From CAVROP01 sp050012175 (GTDB lineage Bacteria > Acidobacteriota > Terriglobia > UBA7540), in assembly GCA_050012175.1 (NCBI GenBank), contig JBEKHR010000028.1, positions 1-64,000 of the forward strand: 64,000 nucleotides of DNA, in the 5' to 3' direction. The notes beneath the pieces were generated by a model. It was not told the DNA's origin. It saw only the letters and a list, made by a program, of their open reading frames with translations, and made no database searches. The position numbers and the translations under genes were made by a program. Positions 22,872 to 32,166 of the stretch are shown here, piece after piece; within the stretch, counting starts at the first letter, position 1, and each line of letters starts with the position of its first letter.

Positions 22872-24134
22872 TCACTCCTCCCTTTGACCACCTCGGCGGT
22901 CACGGACGAGAGCCAATATAGCGTCTTTCCCGACTGCCGCGTCCCTGGCAATCACACCGTCTTCCCCAATCAGAAAAGCCACCGGCGTCGCCAGAGTCCC
23001 GTACTCTTTTGAAACCTTCCACTTCCTATCCTGAAGCAGCACCGGAAACTCAAAACCGTGCTGCGCTGCCTTGCGGTGGTTCTCCTCCGCATTGCCCCGT
23101 CCGACGAGTATCACGCCCAAGCCGTCATTGGCGTATTCTCGATGCAGGCGGACCAAATGGGGGGCGAGTTCGTCGCAAGGTCCGCATTGAGGGTCACTGA
23201 AGACCAGGAGTACGCTCCGGCCCCGGTACTCCTCGAGCGAAACCATGCGACCTTGAAGGTCGGGCAGGAGAAAAACAGGCGCGCGCGTGCCGGCTTTGAG
23301 TCCACTTCCCCCGGTACTGGAAAAAACCATCCAGCGGTTAAGCACGCCAGCCCGCCGCTCGCATCCCACGCAGGGCTTGATTCCCATGGCGGAGGTCACA
23401 CGCTTGATCACGTCCCCAAGCCCGATCTCTTGTTTGACAAGAAATCCGGGGAGGTTCACTCGGTGAGGCGCGAGGGTTTCGCTGAGAGGCCCTTCGCTCC
23501 CCAGCGCGCTGCCCTGAGGAGTGCTTTTGCCGGCCCCGGAAGCGCCAGGCTCAAGGCCGGCCACCTCCAGGGCTAGCGCCAGGACCCGATCTGCTCCCCG
23601 CGCCAAGGGGGCAGCCACTCGCCCTTCCTCATCCAGCAGATAGGCTACCGGTGTGCCCTCGTGCTCGAAAGGCGCTGCTTTCTCTCCATCCTTCATCAGC
23701 AGGATGGGGCACTTCAGGCCATGTTCGGCCGCGTGTTCCTGGTTGGATCGGGCGTCACCGTAAGCCAGGAGCACCAACTGAACGTTTTGCTTTTCGAAAT
23801 TGGTTTCAAGACGGCCTAACTCTGCTGCGATCGAATCGCAAAACCCGCACTCGAAATTCCAATGCACCAGCAAAACGCGCTTGCCGCGAAAAGCCTCAAG
23901 TGCGACAGGCCTTCCCGCAAGGTCGGGGAATTTAAAGGCGGGGAAATCGCTTTGGAGCGGAAGCCCCGGCGGCTCAGCTTCCTCACCAGGCTTCTCCAGC
24001 CCAACTCTCGCGGCTTGCGCATTCTGCTCGAGCTGGTCCAGACGCAGCAGTATTCGACCTTGCTGCTTGACGATCTGGTAAAAGCCTATCCAAAGGCTGA
24101 TCAGGATTAACAAGAGGAGCAATATGGTAATCAT
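22872..24134 (-). CDS. Membrane-anchored double thioredoxin-like protein
   Basis: 420 aa. An N-terminal anchor (ITILLLLLILISLWIGFY) is followed by a short coiled segment and a first AhpC/TlpA-type domain with WNFECGFCDSIA (CxxC). A middle linker has GIKPCVGCERRAGVLNRW, a third CxxC in a motif I know from small standalone proteins. A second TlpA/MauD-type domain has FSDPQCGPCDEL (CxxC) and an LATPVAFLI cis-Pro region. The anchor places both domains outside the cytoplasm. The direct coupling to a Cys-rich Tat protein suggests it makes, breaks or isomerises that protein's disulfides, as MauD/TlpA proteins do for their partners; this is inference. A 3' stub of a second copy lies at 18314. Confidence 0.8.
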   Translation of the reverse strand: MITILLLLLILISLWIGFYQIVKQQGRILLRLDQLEQNAQAARVGLEKPGEEAEPPGLPLQSDFPAFKFPDLAGRPVALEAFRGKRVLLVHWNFECGFCDSIAAELGRLETNFEKQNVQLVLLAYGDARSNQEHAAEHGLKCPILLMKDGEKAAPFEHEGTPVAYLLDEEGRVAAPLARGADRVLALALEVAGLEPGASGAGKSTPQGSALGSEGPLSETLAPHRVNLPGFLVKQEIGLGDVIKRVTSAMGIKPCVGCERRAGVLNRWMVFSSTGGSGLKAGTRAPVFLLPDLQGRMVSLEEYRGRSVLLVFSDPQCGPCDELAPHLVRLHREYANDGLGVILVGRGNAEENHRKAAQHGFEFPVLLQDRKWKVSKEYGTLATPVAFLIGEDGVIARDAAVGKDAILALVRDRRGGQREE

Positions 24135-25827
24135 GTGAAGAACGGCCCCTCGCCTTCGATTACACCGTAATAGGTGACAGAACGAAAACTGTCTTTGGTC
24201 GTGTTCTCAAGTTCCCTGAAACCTCGGGATTCAGGGGATTTCAAGGGCTAAGACCTTGGATTGTCAGCACTGGTTCACCGGCAACAGCATCCCTTCCACC
24301 GGCTTCTCCCCTGCGAATCAGCCAGCTCTGCTCACCTAATTTGGTTACGGCACACTTTGCGAAGTCGGACAAGCTCCTTTGCGCAGTCAAATCAGTTTGG
24401 GCCCAGCAGCGCGCGACTGCTGAACACCCGGGCTCGCATCAGGAGCTAGAACAATCCGCGCATCCATTTCCAAGAATTTAAATAATACCCCTTTGTAAAT
24501 TCTGTCAAGTACTTTCTCGTAGTTCTACTTGGCAAATTTGGAATTATCGTTTTGGTACAGATCTTTTTGCTGTGCTAATCAGATTGACCAGACCCCCGTT
24601 TCTTGGACCAATGAGAATGCGAGCATTGAGCTCGCGGCCTAATTCGCCCAAAGCTCTTGTCCGGCAGCAAGCGCCTGCCAAGGGAGCCATGGGCGCTCTT
24701 TGGCACGAAGCCAAGCTTGACGGGATCAGGGCCGCAGCGGACGGCTAGCTGCAGCGACGTAGTCAACGTCGCGCCATAGGATTCCGCGACGATTACGGCA
24801 CAAGCAAATGCCAGCACGCGGGATTCCACCGTCCATCATCAGTAATTAGGATCAAGAAAAAACTTAGTGTGGGGTAGAGTTGCAGGAGCATCTGGCTTCG
24901 GTTGTTAACTAAGCCCGGTGTCTCCCTTGACTGTTTTTGACAAGTAAAGATGTGCGTTAGGACCGATACCCCCTTGGGGCCGGCTCGCCTCGCGACAATC
25001 TAACAGCCCATTTTGCCCGTACCCCTCGTACTGCTCCCGCCAGCGCCGCATACTCTGATCCGAGATGCCGACGATCTCGGCGGTCCGCCCAGGCGGTTGA
25101 AGGTCTGATCCTCTCGCGGCGCATGTGCCTGCTAATGAAATGATCAAGCCGAGGGCTGCCGAGGTGTTTTGTCGGGGTGCGGTTACGTGATCGGATCGGC
25201 CCGGCCAGTAATGGTGATGCCCCCGTAGTAGCGACCAAGGATTCCTACTATCAGTTTGTTCGACCATAGGATGTACAGGCGGTGTGTCATCTTCAGAGCT
25301 CGTCCGGGGGAACAACCACCTGGACTGAGCAGGCAATCCACCCCGAAGCCCGCAAGGTTGGCAGCGGTCCGCCGTTTAGGCAATGCCTCGTAAAGAAGTC
25401 CCGATCCACCGGTACGCTAGAGGTACCGGTACCCTCGTACTCTTGGCTAACAGGGGGAAATATAAGTAATCTCTCAGAAATCGTACCTCTCCGGTGGACG
25501 AAAGTATCCGGCCTTGACCGACTCGGAGAGTGTGAAGAACAAGCGGCCTGTGTTCGGTGATAAGGGCGGCGAGCGTTAGCACTTATGGGATTGCAAGGTG
25601 TTCTCCTGTAAGTCAGAGAGCGGAGCTGTACGCTATCAGTTACAGGTGCCGCGCTTGACATCCCGGCGGTGAGAAATGAGGAGTCAGGAATGAAGCCTCC
25701 AGCCGTTACTCTTCACTTATCGGCAAAAAGGCGCCAATGCTTTGCCTGAAAGTTGATGGCTTCCTCGTCATTCGACAAAATGGAACAACGAGCAGAAAAC
25801 TTTTGTTTCGGCTAGAATAGGGGGCTA
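24135..25827. other. 1.7-kb region without intact genes
   Basis: Lower coding signal than the flanks. Apart from a transposase fragment (24977-25096, minus) I see no real gene. A palindromic GGTACCGGTACC-type string is near 25430. TAGAAT at 25813-25818 may be a -10 box for the antiterminator, but no good -35 accompanies it. Confidence 0.5.
24977..25096 (-). pseudogene. Transposase helix-turn-helix fragment
   Basis: About 40 codons: GRTAEIVGISDQSMRRWREQ followed by YEGYGQNGLLDC. This is the N-terminal HTH of an ISNCY/IS1202-like or related transposase ('lgiSdrtmrRWReRYee.GydGLlDrR'). No further transposase sequence follows. It is a small remnant. Confidence 0.5.
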
Positions 25828-26430
25828 GTGAATTCAGGAACCGGAGGGAGCGAGTTGGATATCAGCGGGGCGTGGTGCGCAATTTACACACGACATCAGC
25901 ACGAGAAGGCAATTGCTCAGATTCTCTCCGCCAAGGGGCTGGAGGTCTTTCTTCCGCTCTACAACGCAACTCGCCGATGGAAGGACCGGACCATGCACCT
26001 CTCGCTTCCCTTGTTCCCTTGCTATCTATTTCTCCGCGGAATGAAGGAGCGGCGGCTCGAGGTGGTGACGACCCCGGGGATAGTTTCTATTCTAAGTATC
26101 AATGGTCGAGTGGCGACCATTCCTGAATCCGAGATCGAGTCTGTGCGCAGGGCGGTCGAGTGGGGAAATCGAGTTGAGCCTTACCCCTTTCTCCGCTGTG
26201 GCGACAGGGTGCGCGTCATCTCCGGACCTTTGCAGGGCCTCGAGGGAATTCTCGTTCGCAAGAAGAACCTGTGCCGGCTGGTGCTTTCGGTAGAAATACT
26301 GGAGCGATCGGCCGCCGTGGAAGTCGACGTATCTGCGGTGGAGCGAGTGGGGGGCAGCACTCATTCATCGCCCTGGGGGCGGGAAGCTGGAATCAATGGG
26401 GGAAGCGCAGCGGGGGCGCGGCGGAAGTGA
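25828..26430 (+). CDS. NusG/UpxY-type transcription antiterminator
   Basis: 200 aa from GTG 25828. The N-terminal NGN domain reads WCAIYTRHQHEKAIAQIL, then GLEVFLPLY and LPLFPCYLFLRG; the C-terminal KOW motif is CGDRVRVISGPLQGLEGILV. This is the RfaH/UpxY class of specialised NusG paralogs that let RNA polymerase read long polysaccharide operons. Its place at the head of a ~35-kb same-strand EPS locus fits that role. The last ~30 residues are Gly/Ser-rich and not part of the fold. No ops element was recognised. Confidence 0.88.
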   Translation: MNSGTGGSELDISGAWCAIYTRHQHEKAIAQILSAKGLEVFLPLYNATRRWKDRTMHLSLPLFPCYLFLRGMKERRLEVVTTPGIVSILSINGRVATIPESEIESVRRAVEWGNRVEPYPFLRCGDRVRVISGPLQGLEGILVRKKNLCRLVLSVEILERSAAVEVDVSAVERVGGSTHSSPWGREAGINGGSAAGARRK

Positions 26431-26669
26431 GCCGGAAGCGGGAATTAATGCCGCCGCAGCGGCGCGCAGGAAGCACTGAAATGAGGTCGAGGATTGGAGT
26501 CCTTATCTGGTACCCGAACTAAAAGGTCCGCGCCGTGCCGGCTACAGTTGGTCGTGGTGGAAACGACATGGGGGATTCGGAGGGTCAAGTACGCGGTATA
26601 AGGATAGTCGTTAGCACAGATACATTGAAGGCAAACCCGGAGCGTAAGTTGTCTTAAGGAGTGATGAGC
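26431..26669. promoter_or_regulatory. Leader between antiterminator and export gene
   Basis: 240 bases with no ORF. A good SD, AAGGAG (26656-26661), is 8 bases before ATG 26670. As the 5' leader of the EPS genes it is where an antiterminator recruitment site would be expected, but no known motif was found. Confidence 0.3.
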
Positions 26670-27809
26670 ATGGCAGAGGGAGTAAGAGATTCGCGCTCGA
26701 GCGTCATGTGGCTGGGGAGCGCCAGCGGCAAGGCAGGTGGCCGTTCACTTTACCGGGCGCGCCCGGGAAGGGGAGCTGAGTTGGGGGTGGTGTTGGCTGG
26801 GGTTGGCTTGATCTGCCTGAGTGGACTCGCGTGGGCGCAGAATCCAGTTTCGCCTACGACTGTGGCCCCGATCTCCCCCCTGAGGCCGGCAGCCTCGAGC
26901 GCCTCCCCGAGCAACCGGCTGGGAGCGCGGTATGTGGTCGCCAAGGACGACCTTCTGGAAGTCTACGTCGTAGATGCACAAGAGCTTTCGCGCGAGTATC
27001 GGGTAGACGGGGATGGGATGATAACACTTCCGATGCTGTCGCGACCGGTCATGGCGGCAGGCCTGACGCTCGACCAGCTTTCGGAAGCCATTCGCAAAGG
27101 TCTTCTTGACGCCGGAATGCTTGCGGACCCCCAAGTGACTGTTACGGTGAAATCTTCGCCGTGGAATACAGTGGTCCTTTCCGGCGCGGCAAAGAAACCG
27201 GGGGTTTATCCGGTTTACGGTCACACGACGTTGCTCGAACTCTTGACCGAGAGCGAAGGTCTTAGCGACGATGCGGGCGGCACGGCGATTATCACCCGCG
27301 CGGAGAATGCTCCGGGGGGGACGGGGCCTAACCCTGCCCGGGCCGCGCAGGATGCCGATCCAGCGATCTCACGTACGGTGAACGTTGACGTCTGGCGACT
27401 CTGGCAGAACGGCGACGCGAGCCTGAACGTAGATTTGTACCCGGGGGATCGGGTTATGGTTCAACGGGCAGGAATTGTCTACGTGGTGGGAGGCGTGAAC
27501 CGGGGTGGGGGCTTTGTCCTCTCCAACGACCAGGAGCAAATGACGGTGCTGAAGGTTATTGCCCTGGCGGGCAACTTCACGCGCGAGGCAAAGGCAAGAA
27601 AAGCCGTAATCATCCGGAAGGCCCCAAATGCTCCCGGCGGAAGACAGGAACTTCAGGTAGACCTCAAGAAGGTGCTGTCGAACCGGGCTCCGGATCAACA
27701 ACTGCTGGCCAGCGACATCCTTTATGTGCCCGAGAGCGGGGTCAAGAGAACCCTCGACATGGTTGTCAGCGCCGTGGTGACCACTACGATCTGGCATGTG
27801 CCATATTAG
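26670..27809 (+). CDS. Polysaccharide export outer-membrane protein (Wza-like)
   Basis: 379 aa from ATG 26670. Signal region LGVVLAGVGLICLSGLAWAQ; no lipobox Cys. The Poly_export domain reads YVVAKDDLLEVYVVDAQELS, GDGMITLPML, ADPQVTVTVKSSPWNTVVLSG, followed by two SLBB-like domains (AKKPGVYPVYG, then VYVVGGVNRGGGFVL). It would form the periplasm-to-outside channel for the polymer. It is followed after 110 bases by the Wzc-like partner. Confidence 0.9.
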   Translation: MAEGVRDSRSSVMWLGSASGKAGGRSLYRARPGRGAELGVVLAGVGLICLSGLAWAQNPVSPTTVAPISPLRPAASSASPSNRLGARYVVAKDDLLEVYVVDAQELSREYRVDGDGMITLPMLSRPVMAAGLTLDQLSEAIRKGLLDAGMLADPQVTVTVKSSPWNTVVLSGAAKKPGVYPVYGHTTLLELLTESEGLSDDAGGTAIITRAENAPGGTGPNPARAAQDADPAISRTVNVDVWRLWQNGDASLNVDLYPGDRVMVQRAGIVYVVGGVNRGGGFVLSNDQEQMTVLKVIALAGNFTREAKARKAVIIRKAPNAPGGRQELQVDLKKVLSNRAPDQQLLASDILYVPESGVKRTLDMVVSAVVTTTIWHVPY

Positions 27810-27919
27810 AGATTGAGTACGGCTGGTGAAGGCCTAAACTCTGCACATTGGCGCGTTTCATGCCACGCGGCCCTTCAGGGGCGCGAGCAAGAAACGCAGT
27901 TGGGGATGAGGGGAGAGAG

Positions 27920-30214
27920 ATGGCAGAAAACGACAAGCTAATGCCGACGAACGGCGTTCCACCTGAGCGCCCGGGGTATTCTGGATACGCCGTCCTGGAC
28001 GCCGAGGCTTCGGGGCCTGAGGCATACTCATTCTATACCTACTGGGCGGTTCTTAAAAAGCGCCGGGGCACCGTTTTCACGGTTGCCTTCATTATTACAG
28101 TTTTGGTGACATTCGTTGTCTTCCGAACGAAGCCAGTGTACCGCGCCACGGCTCGCATGGAGGTCCAGGCGGAGACCCCCCAACTGCAAACGCTCAACGA
28201 GCTTAACCCGAGTGCGAGTGCCGACGATGCATTCCTCCAAACTCAAGTGGATCTCTTGCAGAACAACAACCTCGCCTGGGAAACGATACAGCAGTTGGGG
28301 CTTGCGTCTGTGTACCCGGAGCTCAGCGCTGCCGGGAAGGGCGGGCCAGCGAGCACCGACAGGTCTCGCGCAGCAACTCAAGCAAGTCTGATTCGGGCTT
28401 TTAAGGCGGGTCTTCATGTGTCGCTGCTGAGTGAAAGCCGATTGGTGGAGGTCAGCTACGAGAGTGTTGACCCGAGCCTGGCGGCGCGTGTAGCCAACGC
28501 CCATGTCAAGAATTACGTGGAGTCCAATTATCGTTCCAAATACGAAACGACCCGGCAAGCCTCGGCGTGGATGGAACAGCAACTCGACGAGCTTAAAGCG
28601 AAGGTCGAGAAATCTCAGCAGGCGCTGGTTGATTATGAGCGCGAGAACTCGATTGCCGATATCGGGAACAAAGAGAACGTCGTGGGGCAAAAGCTTGCGG
28701 ACTTGAGCAAAGACCTCACCACGGCACAGACTGACCGAGCCGACAAGGAATCCTTGTACGACTCGGTGCAGAGCAACAAAGCCGAGGCGGCCATCATTGC
28801 CAACGACGCCCTACTGCAGCAGTTGGACTCGAAATACGCTGATCTCAGGACCCAGTATGCCGCGACCACTTCTCAATACGGTCCGAACTTCTATAAAGTG
28901 AAGGAACTCCGCAATCAGATCAATGAGGTGGAGTCGCTCGTCGACCGAGAGCGCAAGCGGATAATTGAGCGGATCGGGGGCGATTACCGCACCGCCCTGC
29001 GCCGTGAGCAGATTCTCTCCCGGGGGGTAACTCAGCAAAGAGCCCAGGTCGAGAAGTTGGATGAACTTCTTATTCAATACAACCTGCTGAAGAATGAATA
29101 CGAGACCAACCAGCAGCTTTACAACGATCTGCTGAAACGTCTCAAAGATGCTACCGTCTCGGCAAGCTTGCGCGCGGCGAATGTCCGCCTGGCTGACGAG
29201 GCGTTGGTTCCCAGTTCTCCCATCCGTCCGGACAGGCCCGTGGATATTGCCGCCGGACTTCTGGTGGGCTTGATTCTCGGAGTCACGCTGGCGTTTATCC
29301 GGGAGAGCCTGGATCGCACCCTCATGACAGCGGAGGACATCGAGAGAGAGATAGCTGTTCCCACTTTGGCCGTGATTCCGCTCGGGACAGCATCGCGCGG
29401 ACGGTATGGCCATTACTTTTCGCACAATGCCCAGAGAGCAGGGGGAAATGGAAACCAGGCATTGACCATTCTCAATGCGCCCGGATCGCAAATGGCGGAA
29501 TCTTTCAGAGTCTTGCGAACCTCGATTCTGCTCTCCAGCGCGCCGCAGCCGCCTCAAGTGCTGCTGATTACGAGTGCACATCCCAGTGAAGGGAAGACAT
29601 TCGCTTCTGTCAACCTGGCTTTGGCGCTGGCCCAGCGTGGCAGCCGCGTCCTGCTGGTGGATTCGGATCTGCGGAAGCCAAATGTCTTAAAGGTCCTCGG
29701 TCTGTCGGATGGTGAGGGACCCGGACTGAGTAGCTTTCTCACGGGCGGGCATGACATCGACCAGGCACTCCAGGCCTACACAGCAGTCCCCAACCTGTGG
29801 CTGCTTCCACCCGGACCGATTCCCCCCAACCCGGCCGAGCTGTTGTCCTCACCTGCTATGGAGAAGCTGGTAGGGGATCTCCGCCAGCGCTTCGAACACA
29901 TCGTGTTCGACTCACCGCCCTTGTTGCTGGTGACGGATGGAATCCTTCTTTCAACCCTGACGGATGGCGTGGTTCTGGTTGTGGAAAGCGGATCCACCTC
30001 GCGCGGCGCATTGAATCGGGTTCGTCGAATCCTGGACCGGGCCGGCGCAAATACTCTAGGTGCTGTCCTCAACAAGCTGGCCAATCGAGTTGACGGGTAC
30101 TACAGTTCGCGTTATGGGTATTACAACTATTCCTACTCCCGGGAAGGCTCAACTTGGAAAGTTGCTGAGGCGGGTTTTGCCAACGATGAGCCACCCACCC
30201 TCACACGCAGATAA
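27920..30214 (+). CDS. Wzz/Wzc-type co-polymerase and tyrosine autokinase
   Basis: 764 aa from ATG 27920 with GGGGAGAG upstream. Wzz domain with a first membrane segment (VFTVAFIITVLVTFVVF), a long periplasmic coiled-coil region (residues ~200-420, AKVEKSQQALVDYEREN), a second membrane segment (DIAAGLLVGLILGVTLAFI), then a BY-kinase domain: Walker A SAHPSEGKTFASVN, Walker A' VLLVDSDLRKP, Walker B HIVFDSPPLL. The C-terminus has a tyrosine cluster (YYSSRYGYYNYSYS) for autophosphorylation. It sets chain length and couples polymerisation to export through the Wza-like protein. Confidence 0.92.
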   Translation: MAENDKLMPTNGVPPERPGYSGYAVLDAEASGPEAYSFYTYWAVLKKRRGTVFTVAFIITVLVTFVVFRTKPVYRATARMEVQAETPQLQTLNELNPSASADDAFLQTQVDLLQNNNLAWETIQQLGLASVYPELSAAGKGGPASTDRSRAATQASLIRAFKAGLHVSLLSESRLVEVSYESVDPSLAARVANAHVKNYVESNYRSKYETTRQASAWMEQQLDELKAKVEKSQQALVDYERENSIADIGNKENVVGQKLADLSKDLTTAQTDRADKESLYDSVQSNKAEAAIIANDALLQQLDSKYADLRTQYAATTSQYGPNFYKVKELRNQINEVESLVDRERKRIIERIGGDYRTALRREQILSRGVTQQRAQVEKLDELLIQYNLLKNEYETNQQLYNDLLKRLKDATVSASLRAANVRLADEALVPSSPIRPDRPVDIAAGLLVGLILGVTLAFIRESLDRTLMTAEDIEREIAVPTLAVIPLGTASRGRYGHYFSHNAQRAGGNGNQALTILNAPGSQMAESFRVLRTSILLSSAPQPPQVLLITSAHPSEGKTFASVNLALALAQRGSRVLLVDSDLRKPNVLKVLGLSDGEGPGLSSFLTGGHDIDQALQAYTAVPNLWLLPPGPIPPNPAELLSSPAMEKLVGDLRQRFEHIVFDSPPLLLVTDGILLSTLTDGVVLVVESGSTSRGALNRVRRILDRAGANTLGAVLNKLANRVDGYYSSRYGYYNYSYSREGSTWKVAEAGFANDEPPTLTRR

Positions 30215-30261
30215 GATGACCCTTGTGTTAGAATCTCGTGACGAGAGGTGACACGACGTTG

Positions 30262-31410
30262 ATGCGAGATGTTGCTGTGATCGGGGCGGGTCCGGCTGGG
30301 TTGTATGCGGCTCATCAACTCGCCTCGGCGGGCCTCGATGTCACGGTGCTGGATGCCCAGGAGAGGATCGGTGAAAACGCTGTCTGTTCCGGTGTCATCG
30401 GGGAAGAGGCGTTTGCTCGTTTTGGTCTGCCCAGCCGATCGGTCTTGAACCGCATTTGCTGCATTCAGGCGGTCTCGCCCGCTGGAAAAACGTTGGAGTA
30501 TCGCTCGGCGACGCCACTGGCTCGCGTGGTCGATAAGTCAGAGTTCAACCGCGACCTTGGGAACTCGGCTCGTTCCGCCGGGGCTGAGTTGTGTTTAGGC
30601 CGGTTTGTCGAGGCCATCGACCGTGAAAAGGACGGAGTGCTTTTGCACCTCTGCTCGCGCCAGCGGGCGGTTGGGAAACTGAGGGCGCGGGTCGCCGTAA
30701 TAGCCTCCGGAGTGAACGGTTCCCTGAACGGGGCCCTCGGACTGGTGAAACCTCGCGAATTCTTGCGGGCCATCCAGGCTGATATCCCGCTGGGGAAGGA
30801 TGGGATCTCCAACCCGACCGAGGTGTATGTGGGGCGGTCTGTGGCGCCCGGGGCCTTCGGCTGGAAGATTCCTTTGGGACACGGCCGCGTGCGCGTCGGT
30901 CTTATGTGCGTGGAAGATCCCCGGCCATACTTCAGTGCACTCTTGCAAAGAGTGGCGCCCGGACTGGATCGGGGTGCGGCGAAGGTCCGGCAGAAGGCCA
31001 TAGGACAGATGCCGGTGGGAAATTGTGTTGGGGAACGGATTGTGGCGATCGGGGAGGCCGCAGCTCACGTTAAGACGTCAACGGGAGGTGGGATTTACTT
31101 CGGTCTTCTATCAGCGGAAATGGCCGCCGACGTCATGCTTCGTGCCTTTCGAAAGGGCGACTTCAGCGTTCAGACGTTGGGCGAGTTTGAGCGCTTCTGG
31201 CGCGCCGCTTTCGGCATCGAGCTGTGGACGGGTTATCTCGCCCGAAAGCTCGCGGCGCGCCTTTCCGACAGCCTCATCGAAAGGACCTTTGATAGGGCAA
31301 AGGGAATTGATCTGCTGTCCAGGCTGAATGGGAACCTGAGTTTTGACTGGCATCATAAGGCCATACTGGCGTCCATTCGTGACTTGTTCGCTCCGGCCGC
31401 AGGCGCCTGA
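30262..31410 (+). CDS. Geranylgeranyl-reductase-like FAD oxidoreductase
   Basis: 382 aa from ATG 30262. Rossmann motif VAVIGAGPAGLYAAHQLA, then VLDAQERIGENAVCSGVIGE (the CSG..G motif of the geranylgeranyl reductase branch), AFGWKIPLGHGRVRVGL and a second FAD motif in VAIGEAAAHVKTSTGGGI. The family reduces isoprenoid double bonds (chlorophyll side chain, archaeal lipids, dolichol). Here it sits between the Wzc-like kinase and a polyprenyl-phosphate sugar-phosphate transferase on the same strand. Reduction of the lipid carrier is a reasonable hypothesis; another substrate is possible. Confidence 0.75.
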   Translation: MRDVAVIGAGPAGLYAAHQLASAGLDVTVLDAQERIGENAVCSGVIGEEAFARFGLPSRSVLNRICCIQAVSPAGKTLEYRSATPLARVVDKSEFNRDLGNSARSAGAELCLGRFVEAIDREKDGVLLHLCSRQRAVGKLRARVAVIASGVNGSLNGALGLVKPREFLRAIQADIPLGKDGISNPTEVYVGRSVAPGAFGWKIPLGHGRVRVGLMCVEDPRPYFSALLQRVAPGLDRGAAKVRQKAIGQMPVGNCVGERIVAIGEAAAHVKTSTGGGIYFGLLSAEMAADVMLRAFRKGDFSVQTLGEFERFWRAAFGIELWTGYLARKLAARLSDSLIERTFDRAKGIDLLSRLNGNLSFDWHHKAILASIRDLFAPAAGA

Positions 31411-31443
31411 TTCCTTCATAAATCCACGAAACTAGGAACCCGC

Positions 31444-32166
31444 GTGCTCAAACGGGGTTTTGACATTCTACTGTCCGGGGTGGGGCTTATCGTCTCGCTG
31501 CCCTTGTGGGGGATTATTGCCCTGGCGGTGAAGCTCCACGACGGCGGCCCCGTCTTTTATCGGCAAGAGCGTGTGGGGAAAGACAGGCGGGTCTTTACGG
31601 GCCTGAAGTTCCGCTCCATGGTTGCTGACTCCGACAGAAAGTGGGGCGTAGTACCCGCCGCTGCAAACGACCCCAGGATAACGAAGGTTGGAAGGATTCT
31701 GCGGGCGACGGCTATGGACGAACTCCCACAACTCTGGAGTATCTTCCGGGGTGATATGAGCTTTGTCGGCCCACGGCCGGAGTGGGTTGAGCTGGTGAAG
31801 AAGTTCCGGGCAGAGATTCCTTGCTTCGATTTACGCCACAAGGTTCGGCCTGGTCTTACCGGGCTGGCCCAGGTCTACGGCCACAGCGAAATATCGCGGC
31901 GGCACAAGCTTCGCTACGACCTGCTTTACATTCGCAAGCAGAGTTTCCTGCTCGATCTTCGACTTGTCTTGGTCTCTTTTTTCGTCACCTTCGCCGGCCA
32001 ATGGGAGGCCCGAACTGCCAAAGTGCTGCGGGTGCGCAGGCTGCCGCGACGGCGACGAGTGCGGGGCGCGGCGGTAGAAAACCCATTCCGCGAACCGCTT
32101 TCCTCACCCTCCGAGGGTTACAGCAACACTCCGCAAGAGTCTTCCGTGGAGGAGGCTTCAAGGTGA
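31444..32166 (+). CDS. Polyprenyl-phosphate glycosyl-1-phosphate transferase
   Basis: 240 aa from GTG 31444. Short PglC/WbaP-C-terminal form: a re-entrant membrane helix (ILLSGVGLIVSLPLWGIIAL), GPVFYRQERVGKDRRVF, LKFRSM, DELPQLWSIFRGDMSFVGPR and the PGLTGLAQV segment. It lacks the four-helix N-terminal part of long PHPT enzymes. It starts repeat-unit synthesis by moving a sugar-1-phosphate onto the lipid carrier. The C-terminal ~50 residues are basic and Ser-rich. Its stop overlaps the GTG of the next gene. Confidence 0.92.
   Translation: MLKRGFDILLSGVGLIVSLPLWGIIALAVKLHDGGPVFYRQERVGKDRRVFTGLKFRSMVADSDRKWGVVPAAANDPRITKVGRILRATAMDELPQLWSIFRGDMSFVGPRPEWVELVKKFRAEIPCFDLRHKVRPGLTGLAQVYGHSEISRRHKLRYDLLYIRKQSFLLDLRLVLVSFFVTFAGQWEARTAKVLRVRRLPRRRRVRGAAVENPFREPLSSPSEGYSNTPQESSVEEASR

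Noticed and set aside
25654..25827. TTGACA at about 25654 as -35 box for the antiterminator gene
   Set aside because: No -10 box stands at a workable distance; the TAGAAT at 25813 is far too distant.
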